Source: Variovorax saccharolyticus
GTDB taxonomy: Bacteria; Pseudomonadota; Gammaproteobacteria; Burkholderiales; Burkholderiaceae_C
Reading direction: 5' to 3'
NCBI RefSeq assembly: GCF_030316765.1
Contig: NZ_JASZYT010000013.1
Location: 62,001-126,000, forward strand
DNA length: 64,000 bases
The position numbers and the translations under genes are program-made. This document shows, in pieces, positions 34,496-42,126 of this stretch (the first letter of the stretch is position 1; the number at the start of each line of letters is the position of its first letter). The notes below the pieces were generated by a model. It made no database searches. It saw nothing but the letters and a program-made list of their open reading frames with translations, and was not told the origin of the DNA.

Positions 34496-34558
34496 GCCGC
34501 TGCCCTCCCTGCGCCAGAAATTTCTGTTTTCCCGGAGGAGGGGGGCCAGGGCGGCGGC
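34496..34558 (+). terminator. Composite stem region after dmpI, possible terminator
   Basis: GCCGCTGCCCT (34496-34506) pairs completely with AGGGCGGCGGC (34548-34558), including one U-G pair. The 41-base interior contains the perfect palindrome CAGAAATTTCTG followed by TTTT. It lies seven bases after the dmpI stop. The T-run is short, so termination strength is uncertain. Confidence 0.4.
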
Positions 34559-34587
34559 TTCGTGTCGATCTCGGCCAGAATTCCGAG

Positions 34588-36432
34588 ATGCGAATTTGGC
34601 TTGTCGGATTGTGGATTGCCCTGACGATGCCTGTGTGGGCGGCGCAGGGGCTGGGCATGGGATACGAGCCGAAGTACCCGGACTCCTTCAAGCATTTCGA
34701 CTACGTCAATCCCGACGCGCCCAAGGGCGGACACCTGACGCTTTCGGCGAGCGGTAGCTTCGACAAGCTCAATCCGTTCACGCTCAAGGGCACGCCCCCG
34801 GCCGGCATGGGTTACAGCCCCAACGGCTTCGTGTTCGCGGAGTACGGCCTGGTCTTCGATTCATTGATGACGCCCAGCGAAGACGAGCCTTTTTCGAACT
34901 ACGGGCTGCTGGCGGAAGACGTGCTCGTCGCCCCTGACCAGATGAGCGTGACTTTCCGCCTAAACCCCAAGGCCCGCTTCTCGGACAACACGCCCGTGCT
35001 GGCGCAGGACGTGAAGCACTCCTTCGACACCTTGATGAGCCAGCAGGCCGGCCCGACCTTTCGTTCCTACTGGAGCGAAATCAAGGCGGCTGTCGTGATC
35101 GACGATCGCAGGATTCGCTTCGAGTTCAAGCGCCGGAATTCAGAGCTGCACATGATCATCGGGCAAATGCCCGTGTTCTCCCGAGCCTGGGGTCGGGGCA
35201 AGCCCTTCGATCAGGTCGTCGACGAGCCGCCTGTGGCGAGCGGGCCCTACGTCGTCGAGAAGGTGGATCCGGGCAAGTCCATCTCCTACCGGCGGCGACC
35301 GGACTACTGGGCTGCCGATCTTCCGGTTCGCAAGGGCATGTTCAACTTCGACAAGGTCAGCTATCAATACTTCAGGGATCGACTCGGGGAGGAAGAGTCG
35401 ATCAAGGTGGGTGCGCTCGACGCTCTCGAAGAGACATCGATCACCGCCTGGATTCGTCGCTACAAGGGCCGCCGTTTCGACTCCGGCGAAATCGTCAAGA
35501 CCGAGATTTCGCACCGCCGCTTCACGGGCATGCGGGGCTTGGCAGTGAACCTGCGCCAGCCCCGCTTCGCCGATATCCGGGTGCGGCAGGCGCTGGCGCT
35601 GGCCTTCGATTTCGACTGGCTGAACCAGCGTCTTTTCTATGGGCGCAGAGCGCGCACCATGAGCTACTTCCAGAACAGCGACGACCTGATGGCGAAGCCG
35701 GAGCTCGGCCCGGACGAGCAGGCGCTGATTGCGCGGCTGGTGCACAGACAGGACTATCTCAAGATCGTGCAGGGGCCATTGCCTCGGCCCGCTGCAACCG
35801 GTGACACGCCCGAGGGGCTTCGACGCAACCTGGTCGAAGCGCAGGCGCTGCTGAAGGCGGCGGGTTGGTCCTACCGGGATGGCGCGCTGCGCGACGGCGG
35901 CGGCAAGCCCTTCGTGATCGAGATCGACATTGCGGACCGCAGTTCGGAACCTGTGCTGGCGCCCTACGCGAGAAACCTGGGCAAGCTCGGAATCTCGTTG
36001 CAGGTTCGGCTTCGCGATGCGGCCCTGATCAAGAAGAGGCTCGACGACTTCGACTTCGACATGACCATCCAGATCCTCGGCGGCTCGTCGAGTCCCGGCA
36101 ACGAGCTCTACGACGACCTGGGCTCGAGGTCCGCGGCGGAGCGGGGGAGCCAGAACTTGAGCGGGATCAGCGACCCGGTGATCGACGAACTCATCGACAT
36201 CATCGTCAAGAGCCCTGACCGCGCATCCCTTGCAACGGCCGTCCGGCTGCTCGACAGGTTCTTGCTCCATCAGCACTACGTGGTCCCCCTGTACTACGGC
36301 AAGCAGTACTACATGGTTCACAAGCGCAACCTGCGGCGCCCCGATGCCGAGTTGCCGCAGCGCCTGCTGGCGGGCTCTGCGTTGCTGACGACCTGGTGGA
36401 TGGACCCGCCGAAGACGGGTGAGCGGGATTGA
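34588..36432 (+). CDS. Family 5 extracellular solute-binding protein (YejA/DppA-like)
   Basis: A 614-residue periplasmic binding protein of the oligopeptide-type family. The ATG at 34588 begins a signal peptide (MRIWLVGLWIALTMPVWA, cleavage after Ala-Ala near 20). The mature part has the YejA-like FKHFDYVNPDAPKGG opening and FDSLMTP, plus the SYWSEIKA and VRQALALAFDF blocks. It is about 80 residues longer than DppA, as in YejA. No permease or ATPase gene lies beside it, so it is either an orphan or partners a transporter elsewhere. Base composition is visibly less GC-rich than the dmp genes, consistent with a different history. Confidence 0.88.
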   Translation: MRIWLVGLWIALTMPVWAAQGLGMGYEPKYPDSFKHFDYVNPDAPKGGHLTLSASGSFDKLNPFTLKGTPPAGMGYSPNGFVFAEYGLVFDSLMTPSEDEPFSNYGLLAEDVLVAPDQMSVTFRLNPKARFSDNTPVLAQDVKHSFDTLMSQQAGPTFRSYWSEIKAAVVIDDRRIRFEFKRRNSELHMIIGQMPVFSRAWGRGKPFDQVVDEPPVASGPYVVEKVDPGKSISYRRRPDYWAADLPVRKGMFNFDKVSYQYFRDRLGEEESIKVGALDALEETSITAWIRRYKGRRFDSGEIVKTEISHRRFTGMRGLAVNLRQPRFADIRVRQALALAFDFDWLNQRLFYGRRARTMSYFQNSDDLMAKPELGPDEQALIARLVHRQDYLKIVQGPLPRPAATGDTPEGLRRNLVEAQALLKAAGWSYRDGALRDGGGKPFVIEIDIADRSSEPVLAPYARNLGKLGISLQVRLRDAALIKKRLDDFDFDMTIQILGGSSSPGNELYDDLGSRSAAERGSQNLSGISDPVIDELIDIIVKSPDRASLATAVRLLDRFLLHQHYVVPLYYGKQYYMVHKRNLRRPDAELPQRLLAGSALLTTWWMDPPKTGERD

Positions 36433-36495
36433 CCTTCTCTGCGGTGGGCGATGCCTTGCGCGATAAGTTCGATCCGCGGAAGTCTGGCCAATGAA

Positions 36496-36780
36496 CTATT
36501 TGCGCGAGTGCTGCGCTACATACTCCTTCAGCGCTCCATCCACGCGCGACTGCCAGCCGTCGCCTGCCGCGCGAAAGAATGCCAGCACTTCGGGCGACAG
36601 CCGGATGGTGGTCGACACCTTTGCATTCGGCTTCACGCTGCCGGCAGGGCGACCCCGCTTGCGCGCCGCGATTTGCGCGGGCGTATGGATCGCGGCCGAC
36701 TCTCCGCGCTTCATTTCTTCGATGGAATGGAGCAGATCGCGTTCGAACTGCGCCACTTCCGGATCTTTGGCCTTAGGCAT
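36496..36780 (-). CDS. BrnA-like antitoxin (CopG/ribbon-helix-helix type)
   Basis: A 94-residue protein. Its C-terminal half, VSTTIRLSPEVLAFFRAAGDGWQSRVDGALKEYV, shown here as key parts TIRLSPEVL and GWQSRVDGAL, matches the BrnA-type DNA-binding motif. The N-terminal half carries an acidic helix and an RKRGRPAGS basic patch. It overlaps the upstream toxin gene by eight bases, with the toxin first. Predicted role: neutralises the RelE-like toxin and represses the pair's promoter. Pairing of a BrnA-like antitoxin with a RelE-like rather than a BrnT toxin is a point of interest. Confidence 0.8.
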   Translation of the reverse strand: MPKAKDPEVAQFERDLLHSIEEMKRGESAAIHTPAQIAARKRGRPAGSVKPNAKVSTTIRLSPEVLAFFRAAGDGWQSRVDGALKEYVAQHSRK

Positions 36781-37084
36781 TGATGGCGTCCTTGAGCTTC
36801 CTCAGAGTTTCGGTGGGGATGTTGTCGAACTTGGCCTTCACGTAGACGAGCAGCAGAACAAGGTCTCCTTTTTCATCGCGGGCGAAATAGATCACGCGGG
36901 CTCCGCCACGCTTGCCCATCCCGGAACGCGTCCAGCGCACCTTCCGCAGACCGCCGCTTCCCTTGATGACGTCGCCGGCCTCGGTATTCGCAGCAATCCA
37001 TGTGACGAAGTCCATCCGCTCTTCCTCGTCCCATATTTCGTCCGCGAGGCGTCGGAACGTGGGGGTCTCGATGACGGTGAACAC
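36773..37084 (-). CDS. RelE/HigB-like type II toxin
   Basis: A 103-residue protein starting at the GTG at 37084 (a TTG one codon earlier is possible). It has the RelE-fold features of the family: FTVIETPTFRRLADEIWDEEE, WIAANTEAGDVIKGSGGLRKVRW, GGARVIYF and LVLLLVYVKAKFDNI. Toxins of this fold cleave mRNA, usually on the ribosome. An AT-rich stretch (37085-37130) in front of it, rare in this window, probably holds the promoter. The stop lies inside the antitoxin gene, giving an eight-base overlap. Confidence 0.82.
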   Translation of the reverse strand: MFTVIETPTFRRLADEIWDEEERMDFVTWIAANTEAGDVIKGSGGLRKVRWTRSGMGKRGGARVIYFARDEKGDLVLLLVYVKAKFDNIPTETLRKLKDAINA

Positions 37085-37144
37085 CAATTTATTGTAGTAA
37101 CAAAAAAATATCTACACAAGAGCTCTGCTGCACGACATGGCTGC

Positions 37145-38113
37145 TCAGACGACGCCTTTGCGCGCTCCCGTCGCGAGCGACGCGACGGACGGAACGATCC
37201 AGCGCGGCTCGTCGAGCACCCGCTGCATGCGCTCGCGCAGCCATCGATGCGCGGGGTCGGCGCCATGGCGCGGGTGCCAGGCCATACGCATGGCCTCGGC
37301 AGGCACCGAGACCGGCAGGTCGAACACCTGCAGCCCGAGCGAAGCCGCCATGCCCCGCGCCGTGCGCTCGGGCACGCTGGCCACGAGGTCGGTGCGCGAG
37401 GCGGCTATCAGCGCCGAGAAGGAACTGGGCACCAGCAGCGCCACCTGCCGTTCGAGCCCGAGTGCCTCCAGCGCCAGATCCACGGCGGAGACTTCGCCCG
37501 CGCGCGGCGTCACGCCGACGTGGCGCGCGGCTGCGAATCGCTGCGCGCTGAGCGGATTCTTTTTCGGCAGCTTCATCAGGGGATGACCGGTGCGCACCGC
37601 ACCCACCAGCCTTTGCTGCGACAGCACCTGGGTCTCGGTTTCGGGGTCGGTGCTGCGAAAACTGCCGATGTCGAGGTCGAGCCGCCCCTCGCGCAAGCCG
37701 CCGGGGTCGGCCAGGGTCTCTGGCAGGAACTGCAGCGTCGCCAGCGGCATGTCGCTCTCCAGCGCGCGTGACAGGCTGGCTCCGAACACCACCGCGATGC
37801 CCTCGGGCGCCCGAACGACGAAGCGCCGGTCGACCGTAGCCAGGTCTTGGGCATCGAGCGGCGCGCGCAAGGCCTGCGCCTGCGCCAGCAGCGCACGCAC
37901 CGGCTCGACCAGCGCCAGGGCGCGCGGCGTGGGCACGAGCTTTCTGCCCGCGCGGACCAGGATCGGGTCGCCGAAAGCTTCGCGGATGCGCGCCAGCGTG
38001 TGGCTCATCGCGGGCGTGCTCAGGTGCATCCGCGCGGCCGCTGCAGTGACGCTCCCGGTGGCCAGGAGGGCATCGAGGGCCGTCAGCAGATTGAGATCGT
38101 ATGTGTTCGCCAT
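37145..38113 (-). CDS. LysR-type transcriptional regulator
   Basis: A 322-residue regulator. The winged helix-turn-helix is at residues 5-65 (LNLLTALDALLATGSVTAAAARM, SHTLARIREAFGDPILVR), followed by the periplasmic-binding-protein-like effector domain. The DPILVRAG and VPTPRAL segments place it near the NodD/SyrM-type branch. It is divergent from an MFS exporter, with 92 bases between them and an inverted repeat over its own start codon, so it probably controls the exporter and itself. The effector is unknown. Confidence 0.88.
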   Translation of the reverse strand: MANTYDLNLLTALDALLATGSVTAAAARMHLSTPAMSHTLARIREAFGDPILVRAGRKLVPTPRALALVEPVRALLAQAQALRAPLDAQDLATVDRRFVVRAPEGIAVVFGASLSRALESDMPLATLQFLPETLADPGGLREGRLDLDIGSFRSTDPETETQVLSQQRLVGAVRTGHPLMKLPKKNPLSAQRFAAARHVGVTPRAGEVSAVDLALEALGLERQVALLVPSSFSALIAASRTDLVASVPERTARGMAASLGLQVFDLPVSVPAEAMRMAWHPRHGADPAHRWLRERMQRVLDEPRWIVPSVASLATGARKGVV

Positions 38114-38117
38114 ACGA
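38097..38117. promoter_or_regulatory. Inverted repeat over the LysR start, probable LysR-box
   Basis: TCGTATG-N7-CATACGA: perfect 7-base arms around the lysR start codon (ATG at 38113-38111). Position and size fit autoregulatory LysR binding. The downstream CATATG (38121-38126) could be part of the same site. Confidence 0.5.
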
Positions 38118-38205
38118 AATCATATGTTCGATTCATTGCACTGTACAAAATTGACTCTGCTTCCGACACTGGCGCCCCCTCGCTCCCTTCGCAAGCTCGC
38201 CGCCC

Positions 38206-39594
38206 ATGAGAAATCCAAGCCAGCCGTCCGCCCGCCTGCCCTTCGCCATGCTCATGCTGACGCTGGTGCTGGCCGCGCTCGACCAGACCATCCTCTCCAC
38301 TGCGTTGCCCGTGATGGCGCGGGAACTCGCCGGCGGCTGGCCGCTGGCGTGGGCCTTCTCCGCCTATCTGCTGGCTGCCACCGTGGTCATCCTGCTGTAC
38401 GGCCGGCTGGCCGACCTGCTCGGCAGGAAGCCGATGCTGCTGCTGGCCCTCGGCCTGTTCCTGCTGGGTTCGCTGGCCTGCGGAGCGAGCCAGGACGTGC
38501 GCCAGTTGGTGCTCGCGCGGGCGCTGCAGGGCGCAGGCGGAGGCGGCCTGATGACCTTGTCCATGCTGACCGTGCCCGAGCTGTTCGCAGCCGAGGAGCG
38601 TGGCCGTCATCAGGCGCTGCTGGGAGCGGCCTACGGCGTGTCGACGATGTTCGGCCCGCTGCTCGGCGGCGCTCTCGTGCAGCACCTGTCGTGGCACTGG
38701 GCCTTCTGGCTCAACATTCCGCTGGCGGCATTGGCCTGGGCCGTGCTCGCCCTGAGCCTGCCTTCGAAGCCGGCATCACCGCGGCAGGCCCCGGGCGCCC
38801 GGATCGACTGGCCAGGTGCGGTGCTGCTCGCCGGCGCGCTCGTCAGCCTGCTGCTGGCCACGCAGCACGGCAAGCTGAACCTGCCCGAGCGCGTCTCGCT
38901 GGGGCTGCTGCTGGTGCTCGGCGCCAAGTTCACGCTCGGCTTCCTGTGGCGGCAGCGGCGTGCGGCGCACCCCCTGTTGCCGCTGTCGCTGTTCGCCCGC
39001 CCGGCCTATGCGGGGGCCAGCTTCATCGGACTGACCACCGGTGTCGCGCTGTACGCCGCGGTGGTGTTCCTGCCGCAGTACCTGCAGGCCGGCCTGCACC
39101 TGTCGCCCACGGCATCGGCCTGGCATCTGCTGCCCTTGATGGCGGGCGTTACGGTGGCCGCCGTGACCAGCGGCAAGCTGCTGCGTGCGAAGAGACCTGC
39201 AGCAGCGCTGGCGAGGATGGCCTGCGTGCTGATGCTGCTGGCCTTCGGGCTGCTGGTCGCGGTCCTGCGCTGGGTTCCGGATGCGGCGCTGGCACTGTCG
39301 GCCAGCCTGCTGCCGCTGGGCCTCGGGCTGGGGCTGCTCTTTCCGATCGTCACCGTGGTGGCGCAACGGGTCTCGCCCGCGCAGCACATGGGTGTCGCCA
39401 CGGCGGCGCCGATCATGCTGCGCAGCCTGGGCGGAGCCGCCGGCGTGGCGCTGCTGGCCGCATGGGGCCACGGGCTGCAAGCGGTGTTCGGGTGCGTTGC
39501 CGCTACCGTCGTGCTGGCGCTGCTGGCCTGCTCGTGGCTGCCGGATGGAGGAGGGCGCCAGGCCTTCGGTCTCGGGGCCCCAAGCTCAACGTGA
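38206..39594 (+). CDS. MFS drug/multidrug exporter (EmrB/QacA, DHA2 type)
   Basis: A 462-residue transporter with about 14 hydrophobic segments. Family motifs are LDQTILSTALPVMAREL in helix 1 (motif D1), GRLADLLGRKPML in the 2-3 loop (motif A) and LGAAYGVSTMFGPLLGGAL (motif C of exporters). It is a proton-driven efflux pump of the inner membrane with unknown substrate. It is divergent from the LysR gene, a common arrangement for ligand-induced efflux. No membrane-fusion or outer-membrane partner is nearby. Confidence 0.88.
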   Translation: MRNPSQPSARLPFAMLMLTLVLAALDQTILSTALPVMARELAGGWPLAWAFSAYLLAATVVILLYGRLADLLGRKPMLLLALGLFLLGSLACGASQDVRQLVLARALQGAGGGGLMTLSMLTVPELFAAEERGRHQALLGAAYGVSTMFGPLLGGALVQHLSWHWAFWLNIPLAALAWAVLALSLPSKPASPRQAPGARIDWPGAVLLAGALVSLLLATQHGKLNLPERVSLGLLLVLGAKFTLGFLWRQRRAAHPLLPLSLFARPAYAGASFIGLTTGVALYAAVVFLPQYLQAGLHLSPTASAWHLLPLMAGVTVAAVTSGKLLRAKRPAAALARMACVLMLLAFGLLVAVLRWVPDAALALSASLLPLGLGLGLLFPIVTVVAQRVSPAQHMGVATAAPIMLRSLGGAAGVALLAAWGHGLQAVFGCVAATVVLALLACSWLPDGGGRQAFGLGAPSST

Positions 39595-39753
39595 ACATGC
39601 CGGTGCCGCGACTCATTCCGGATAGAGCCGCGCGGTCAGTTTGGCGCTCGCCTTTCTCAGCGTCGGCAGGAAGGCATTTCCGCCACGCCGACCGGCGACG
39701 GCCTGACCATGGACCGCCCGACGCCCCTCCGCCCAGGCGCTAGCATCCCTCCC

Positions 39754-40149
39754 ATGGGAATCAGCGACCGCCTGCTGGCCGACGCCGTGCTGCTGCTGCA
39801 CGGCCTGTTCATCCTGTTCGCAGTGTTCGGCGGCTTGCTCGTGTGGCGCTGGCCGCGGCTCGCCTGGCTGCATCTTCCGGCGGCGGCGTGGGCGGGCTGG
39901 GTGGTGTCGGCCGGCTGGATCTGCCCGCTGACGCCGCTCGAGAACGCGCTGCGCCGCAGCGCCGGCGAGGCCGGCTACAGCGGCGGCTTCGTCGAGCACT
40001 ACCTGCTGGCGCTGATCTATCCCGAAGGCCTGACGCGTCCGCTGCAGATCGCGCTCGGACTCGGCGTGCTGCTGTTCAACGCAGCACTGTACGCACGGCT
40101 CCTGGTATTGCGCCGCAGGCGGAAAGCGACCCGCGACGCCGCGCCCTGA
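39754..40149 (+). CDS. DUF2784-like small membrane protein
   Basis: A 131-residue protein with three or four hydrophobic segments: LLADAVLLLHGLFILFAVFGGLLV, LAWLHLPAAAWAGWVV (each truncated here to its core) and the C-terminal PLQIALGLGVLLFNAALYARLLV. It carries CPLTPLENALRR and GYSGGFVEHYLLALIYPEGL, which are typical of DUF2784 proteins. The function is not known. The ATG at 39754 is chosen because the upstream extension is not membrane-like. The 159 bases before it hold no gene. It converges on the aminophosphonate oxidoreductase gene. Confidence 0.82.
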   Translation: MGISDRLLADAVLLLHGLFILFAVFGGLLVWRWPRLAWLHLPAAAWAGWVVSAGWICPLTPLENALRRSAGEAGYSGGFVEHYLLALIYPEGLTRPLQIALGLGVLLFNAALYARLLVLRRRRKATRDAAP

Positions 40150-40161
40150 AACGGCCGCGGT

Positions 40162-41550
40162 TCAGGCCTTGTCCGCCTTGCCCGCCGCGTTCGCGAACTT
40201 GCTGAGCATCCGGTCGACCAGCCAGGGCTGGCGGTTCCGGTCTTCGGCGCTCTCCTTGCGGCGGATCGCGTTGCGGACCACGATCGAGCCGACATAGCGG
40301 ATCGGCTCGGGCGGAAAGTGCCCGAGCGGCCCTTGGGTCAATGGGCTGCGCGTCCACGCGTTGTCCTGGTCCAGCAGCATCGACGAGAGGATCTGCCCGC
40401 CCATGTAGGTCGGCCCCACGCCATTGCCCGAATAGCCGAAGCCGTAGCTGATGTGCGGCGCGCCGTCGAGCTGCCCGAAGAACGGAAAGCCGGTGACCGA
40501 GCGGTCCGACGGGCCATTCCAGCTCGCCGTGATCGGCGTCGATTTCAGCGCCGGGAAGAAGGAGTGCAGCGCCCGCGTGAGCTCCGCCTCGTAGGGCGAA
40601 CGCTGGTCGAAGACCGGCGCGATGCGGCCGCCCCACGAGAAGGTGTTGCCGCCCTTGCCCAGCATGATCCGGCCGTCGACCGTGCTGCGGTAGTAATAGA
40701 CGAAGGTCCGCGAATCGAGCACCGAGACGCCATCGACCAGGCCGATCTCGCGCAGCAGTTCGGGGCAGCGTTCGGTGATCACCATGTCGCTCGACACGAT
40801 GGCGATGGTGCGCTCGAAGCGGGGCAGGGTGCTGGCCATCCACGCATTGATCGCCAGCACCAGCTTCTTCGATTCGATGCTGCCGCAGGGCGTGCGCACG
40901 GTGACCGGCTGGCCCCTGCTGAATTCCAGCATCGGGCTGCGCTCGTAGATGCGGATGCCCATGTCGAGCGCCACGCGGCGCAGCCCGCGCACCAGCTTGC
41001 CCGGATGCACCGTGGCGGCGATCGGCGAATAGACCCCCGCGAGGTTGCGCGCCGAGCCCGAGCGCCGCGCCACCTCTTCGGCCGGCAGCTTGAAGTAGGA
41101 CTTGATGCCGCAGGCCTCCAGCCCCTGCATCACCGGATCGAGCGCGCCGATCTGGGCCTGCGAGGTTGCGGTGTAGAGCGTGCCGTCCTGCCGGAATTCG
41201 GCGTTGATGCGGTGCTCGCGGCAGAAGCGGGCGATGTGGTCGACCGCCGCTTCGGAGGCCTTGACGAGGCGGATCGCCTCGGCTTCGCCGAAGAGACGGC
41301 GCAGCGTGAAGAACTTGGCTGACCAGGTGAGGAGGCAGCCGCCGTTGCGGCCGCTCGCGCCGGCGCCGCAGAGATCGCTCTCGACGATGGCGATGTCCAG
41401 CGACGGATCCTGCTGCTTGGCCTGGATCGCGGTCCACAGGCCGGTGAAGCCGCCGCCGACGATGCACACATCGGCGCGCTGTGCGCCCTGCAGGGCCGGC
41501 GCGAGCTCGCCGTCGGTGGAGAGCGCCTGCTCGATCCAGAAGGGCCGCAT
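40162..41550 (-). CDS. Putative aminophosphonate oxidoreductase, FAD-dependent
   Basis: A 462-residue DAO-family flavoprotein. The FAD-binding GGGFTG is at 32-37, and the CGAGASGRNGG motif, characteristic of this branch, lies near 61-71. Late blocks are SWNGPSDRSVTGFPFFG and YGFGYSGNGVGPTYMGG. It fits the group named putative aminophosphonate oxidoreductase in phosphonate gene clusters; some relatives have been reported to oxidise aminoethylphosphonate or its N-alkyl forms. It is the last gene of the phnR-A-Y-HD operon, four bases after the HD gene. It likely channels modified aminophosphonates into phosphonoacetaldehyde; the substrate is inference. Confidence 0.87.
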   Translation of the reverse strand: MRPFWIEQALSTDGELAPALQGAQRADVCIVGGGFTGLWTAIQAKQQDPSLDIAIVESDLCGAGASGRNGGCLLTWSAKFFTLRRLFGEAEAIRLVKASEAAVDHIARFCREHRINAEFRQDGTLYTATSQAQIGALDPVMQGLEACGIKSYFKLPAEEVARRSGSARNLAGVYSPIAATVHPGKLVRGLRRVALDMGIRIYERSPMLEFSRGQPVTVRTPCGSIESKKLVLAINAWMASTLPRFERTIAIVSSDMVITERCPELLREIGLVDGVSVLDSRTFVYYYRSTVDGRIMLGKGGNTFSWGGRIAPVFDQRSPYEAELTRALHSFFPALKSTPITASWNGPSDRSVTGFPFFGQLDGAPHISYGFGYSGNGVGPTYMGGQILSSMLLDQDNAWTRSPLTQGPLGHFPPEPIRYVGSIVVRNAIRRKESAEDRNRQPWLVDRMLSKFANAAGKADKA

Positions 41551-41554
41551 TGCC

Positions 41555-42124
41555 TTAAACCTCGACGACGCGCCGATGGTCCGCCGCGCAGCTCTCCATG
41601 TGGCGAACGAAGTGCGCCAGCCCCGGCACCTCGGCTTCTGCGGACTTGGCGGTGTCGTCCCAGCGCCGCAGCCGGACCGCGTCGCTCGCGAACGGCAGGG
41701 CCTCGAAGGCCCTGGCCTGCGCCTCGTCGAAGACGCCGCCCTGCAGCGCGAGGCTGCGCTTCGAGTCGGGCGACAGCGATTCCAGATAGCCGCCGACCCG
41801 CGCGCACAGGAAGCGCTTGGCATCCACGTGCAGCCGGATCGGCTCCAGCGTTGCCGGCCCGAAGAGCCCGCGCAGGAAGGGCAGGCAGCGGTACTGGTGC
41901 ACGTCGTCCAGGCCTTGCTGCGTCGGCGTGCCGCCGAAGTCGTGCAGCAGGTGACCGAGGTCGTGCAGCAGCGCGGCCGTGATCAGGGCGCTGTCGGCGC
42001 CTTCCTGTTCGGCCAGGTGGGCCGATTGCAGCGCGTGCTCGAGCTGCGTCACGGCTTCGCCGTCGTATTGCGCTTGGCCCTTCGAATCGAAAAGGCCGAC
42101 GATGTCCGGGATGGAGAGGCTCAT
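41555..42124 (-). CDS. PhnZ-like HD-domain di-iron oxygenase of phosphonate operons
   Basis: A 189-residue HD-domain protein. The residues that define PhnZ-type oxygenases are present with PhnZ spacing: Tyr20 and Glu23 (equivalent to the substrate-gating Tyr/Glu pair), His30, His54-Asp55, His58, His76 and a His near 99. PhnZ cleaves (R)-2-amino-1-hydroxyethylphosphonate to glycine and phosphate using a mixed-valent di-iron centre. Its usual partner, the 2-oxoglutarate oxygenase often called PhnY*, is not in this window. The start is two bases after the phnY stop. The function here could be the same or act on a related hydroxyphosphonate. Confidence 0.85.
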   Translation of the reverse strand: MSLSIPDIVGLFDSKGQAQYDGEAVTQLEHALQSAHLAEQEGADSALITAALLHDLGHLLHDFGGTPTQQGLDDVHQYRCLPFLRGLFGPATLEPIRLHVDAKRFLCARVGGYLESLSPDSKRSLALQGGVFDEAQARAFEALPFASDAVRLRRWDDTAKSAEAEVPGLAHFVRHMESCAADHRRVVEV

Positions 42125-42126
42125 GG

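Noticed and set aside
37085-37130. A TTGT/ACAA palindrome in the AT-rich stretch before the RelE-like toxin
   Set aside because: Only four bases per arm match and the centre is not symmetric, so it is too weak to call an operator. The AT-richness alone hints at a promoter.
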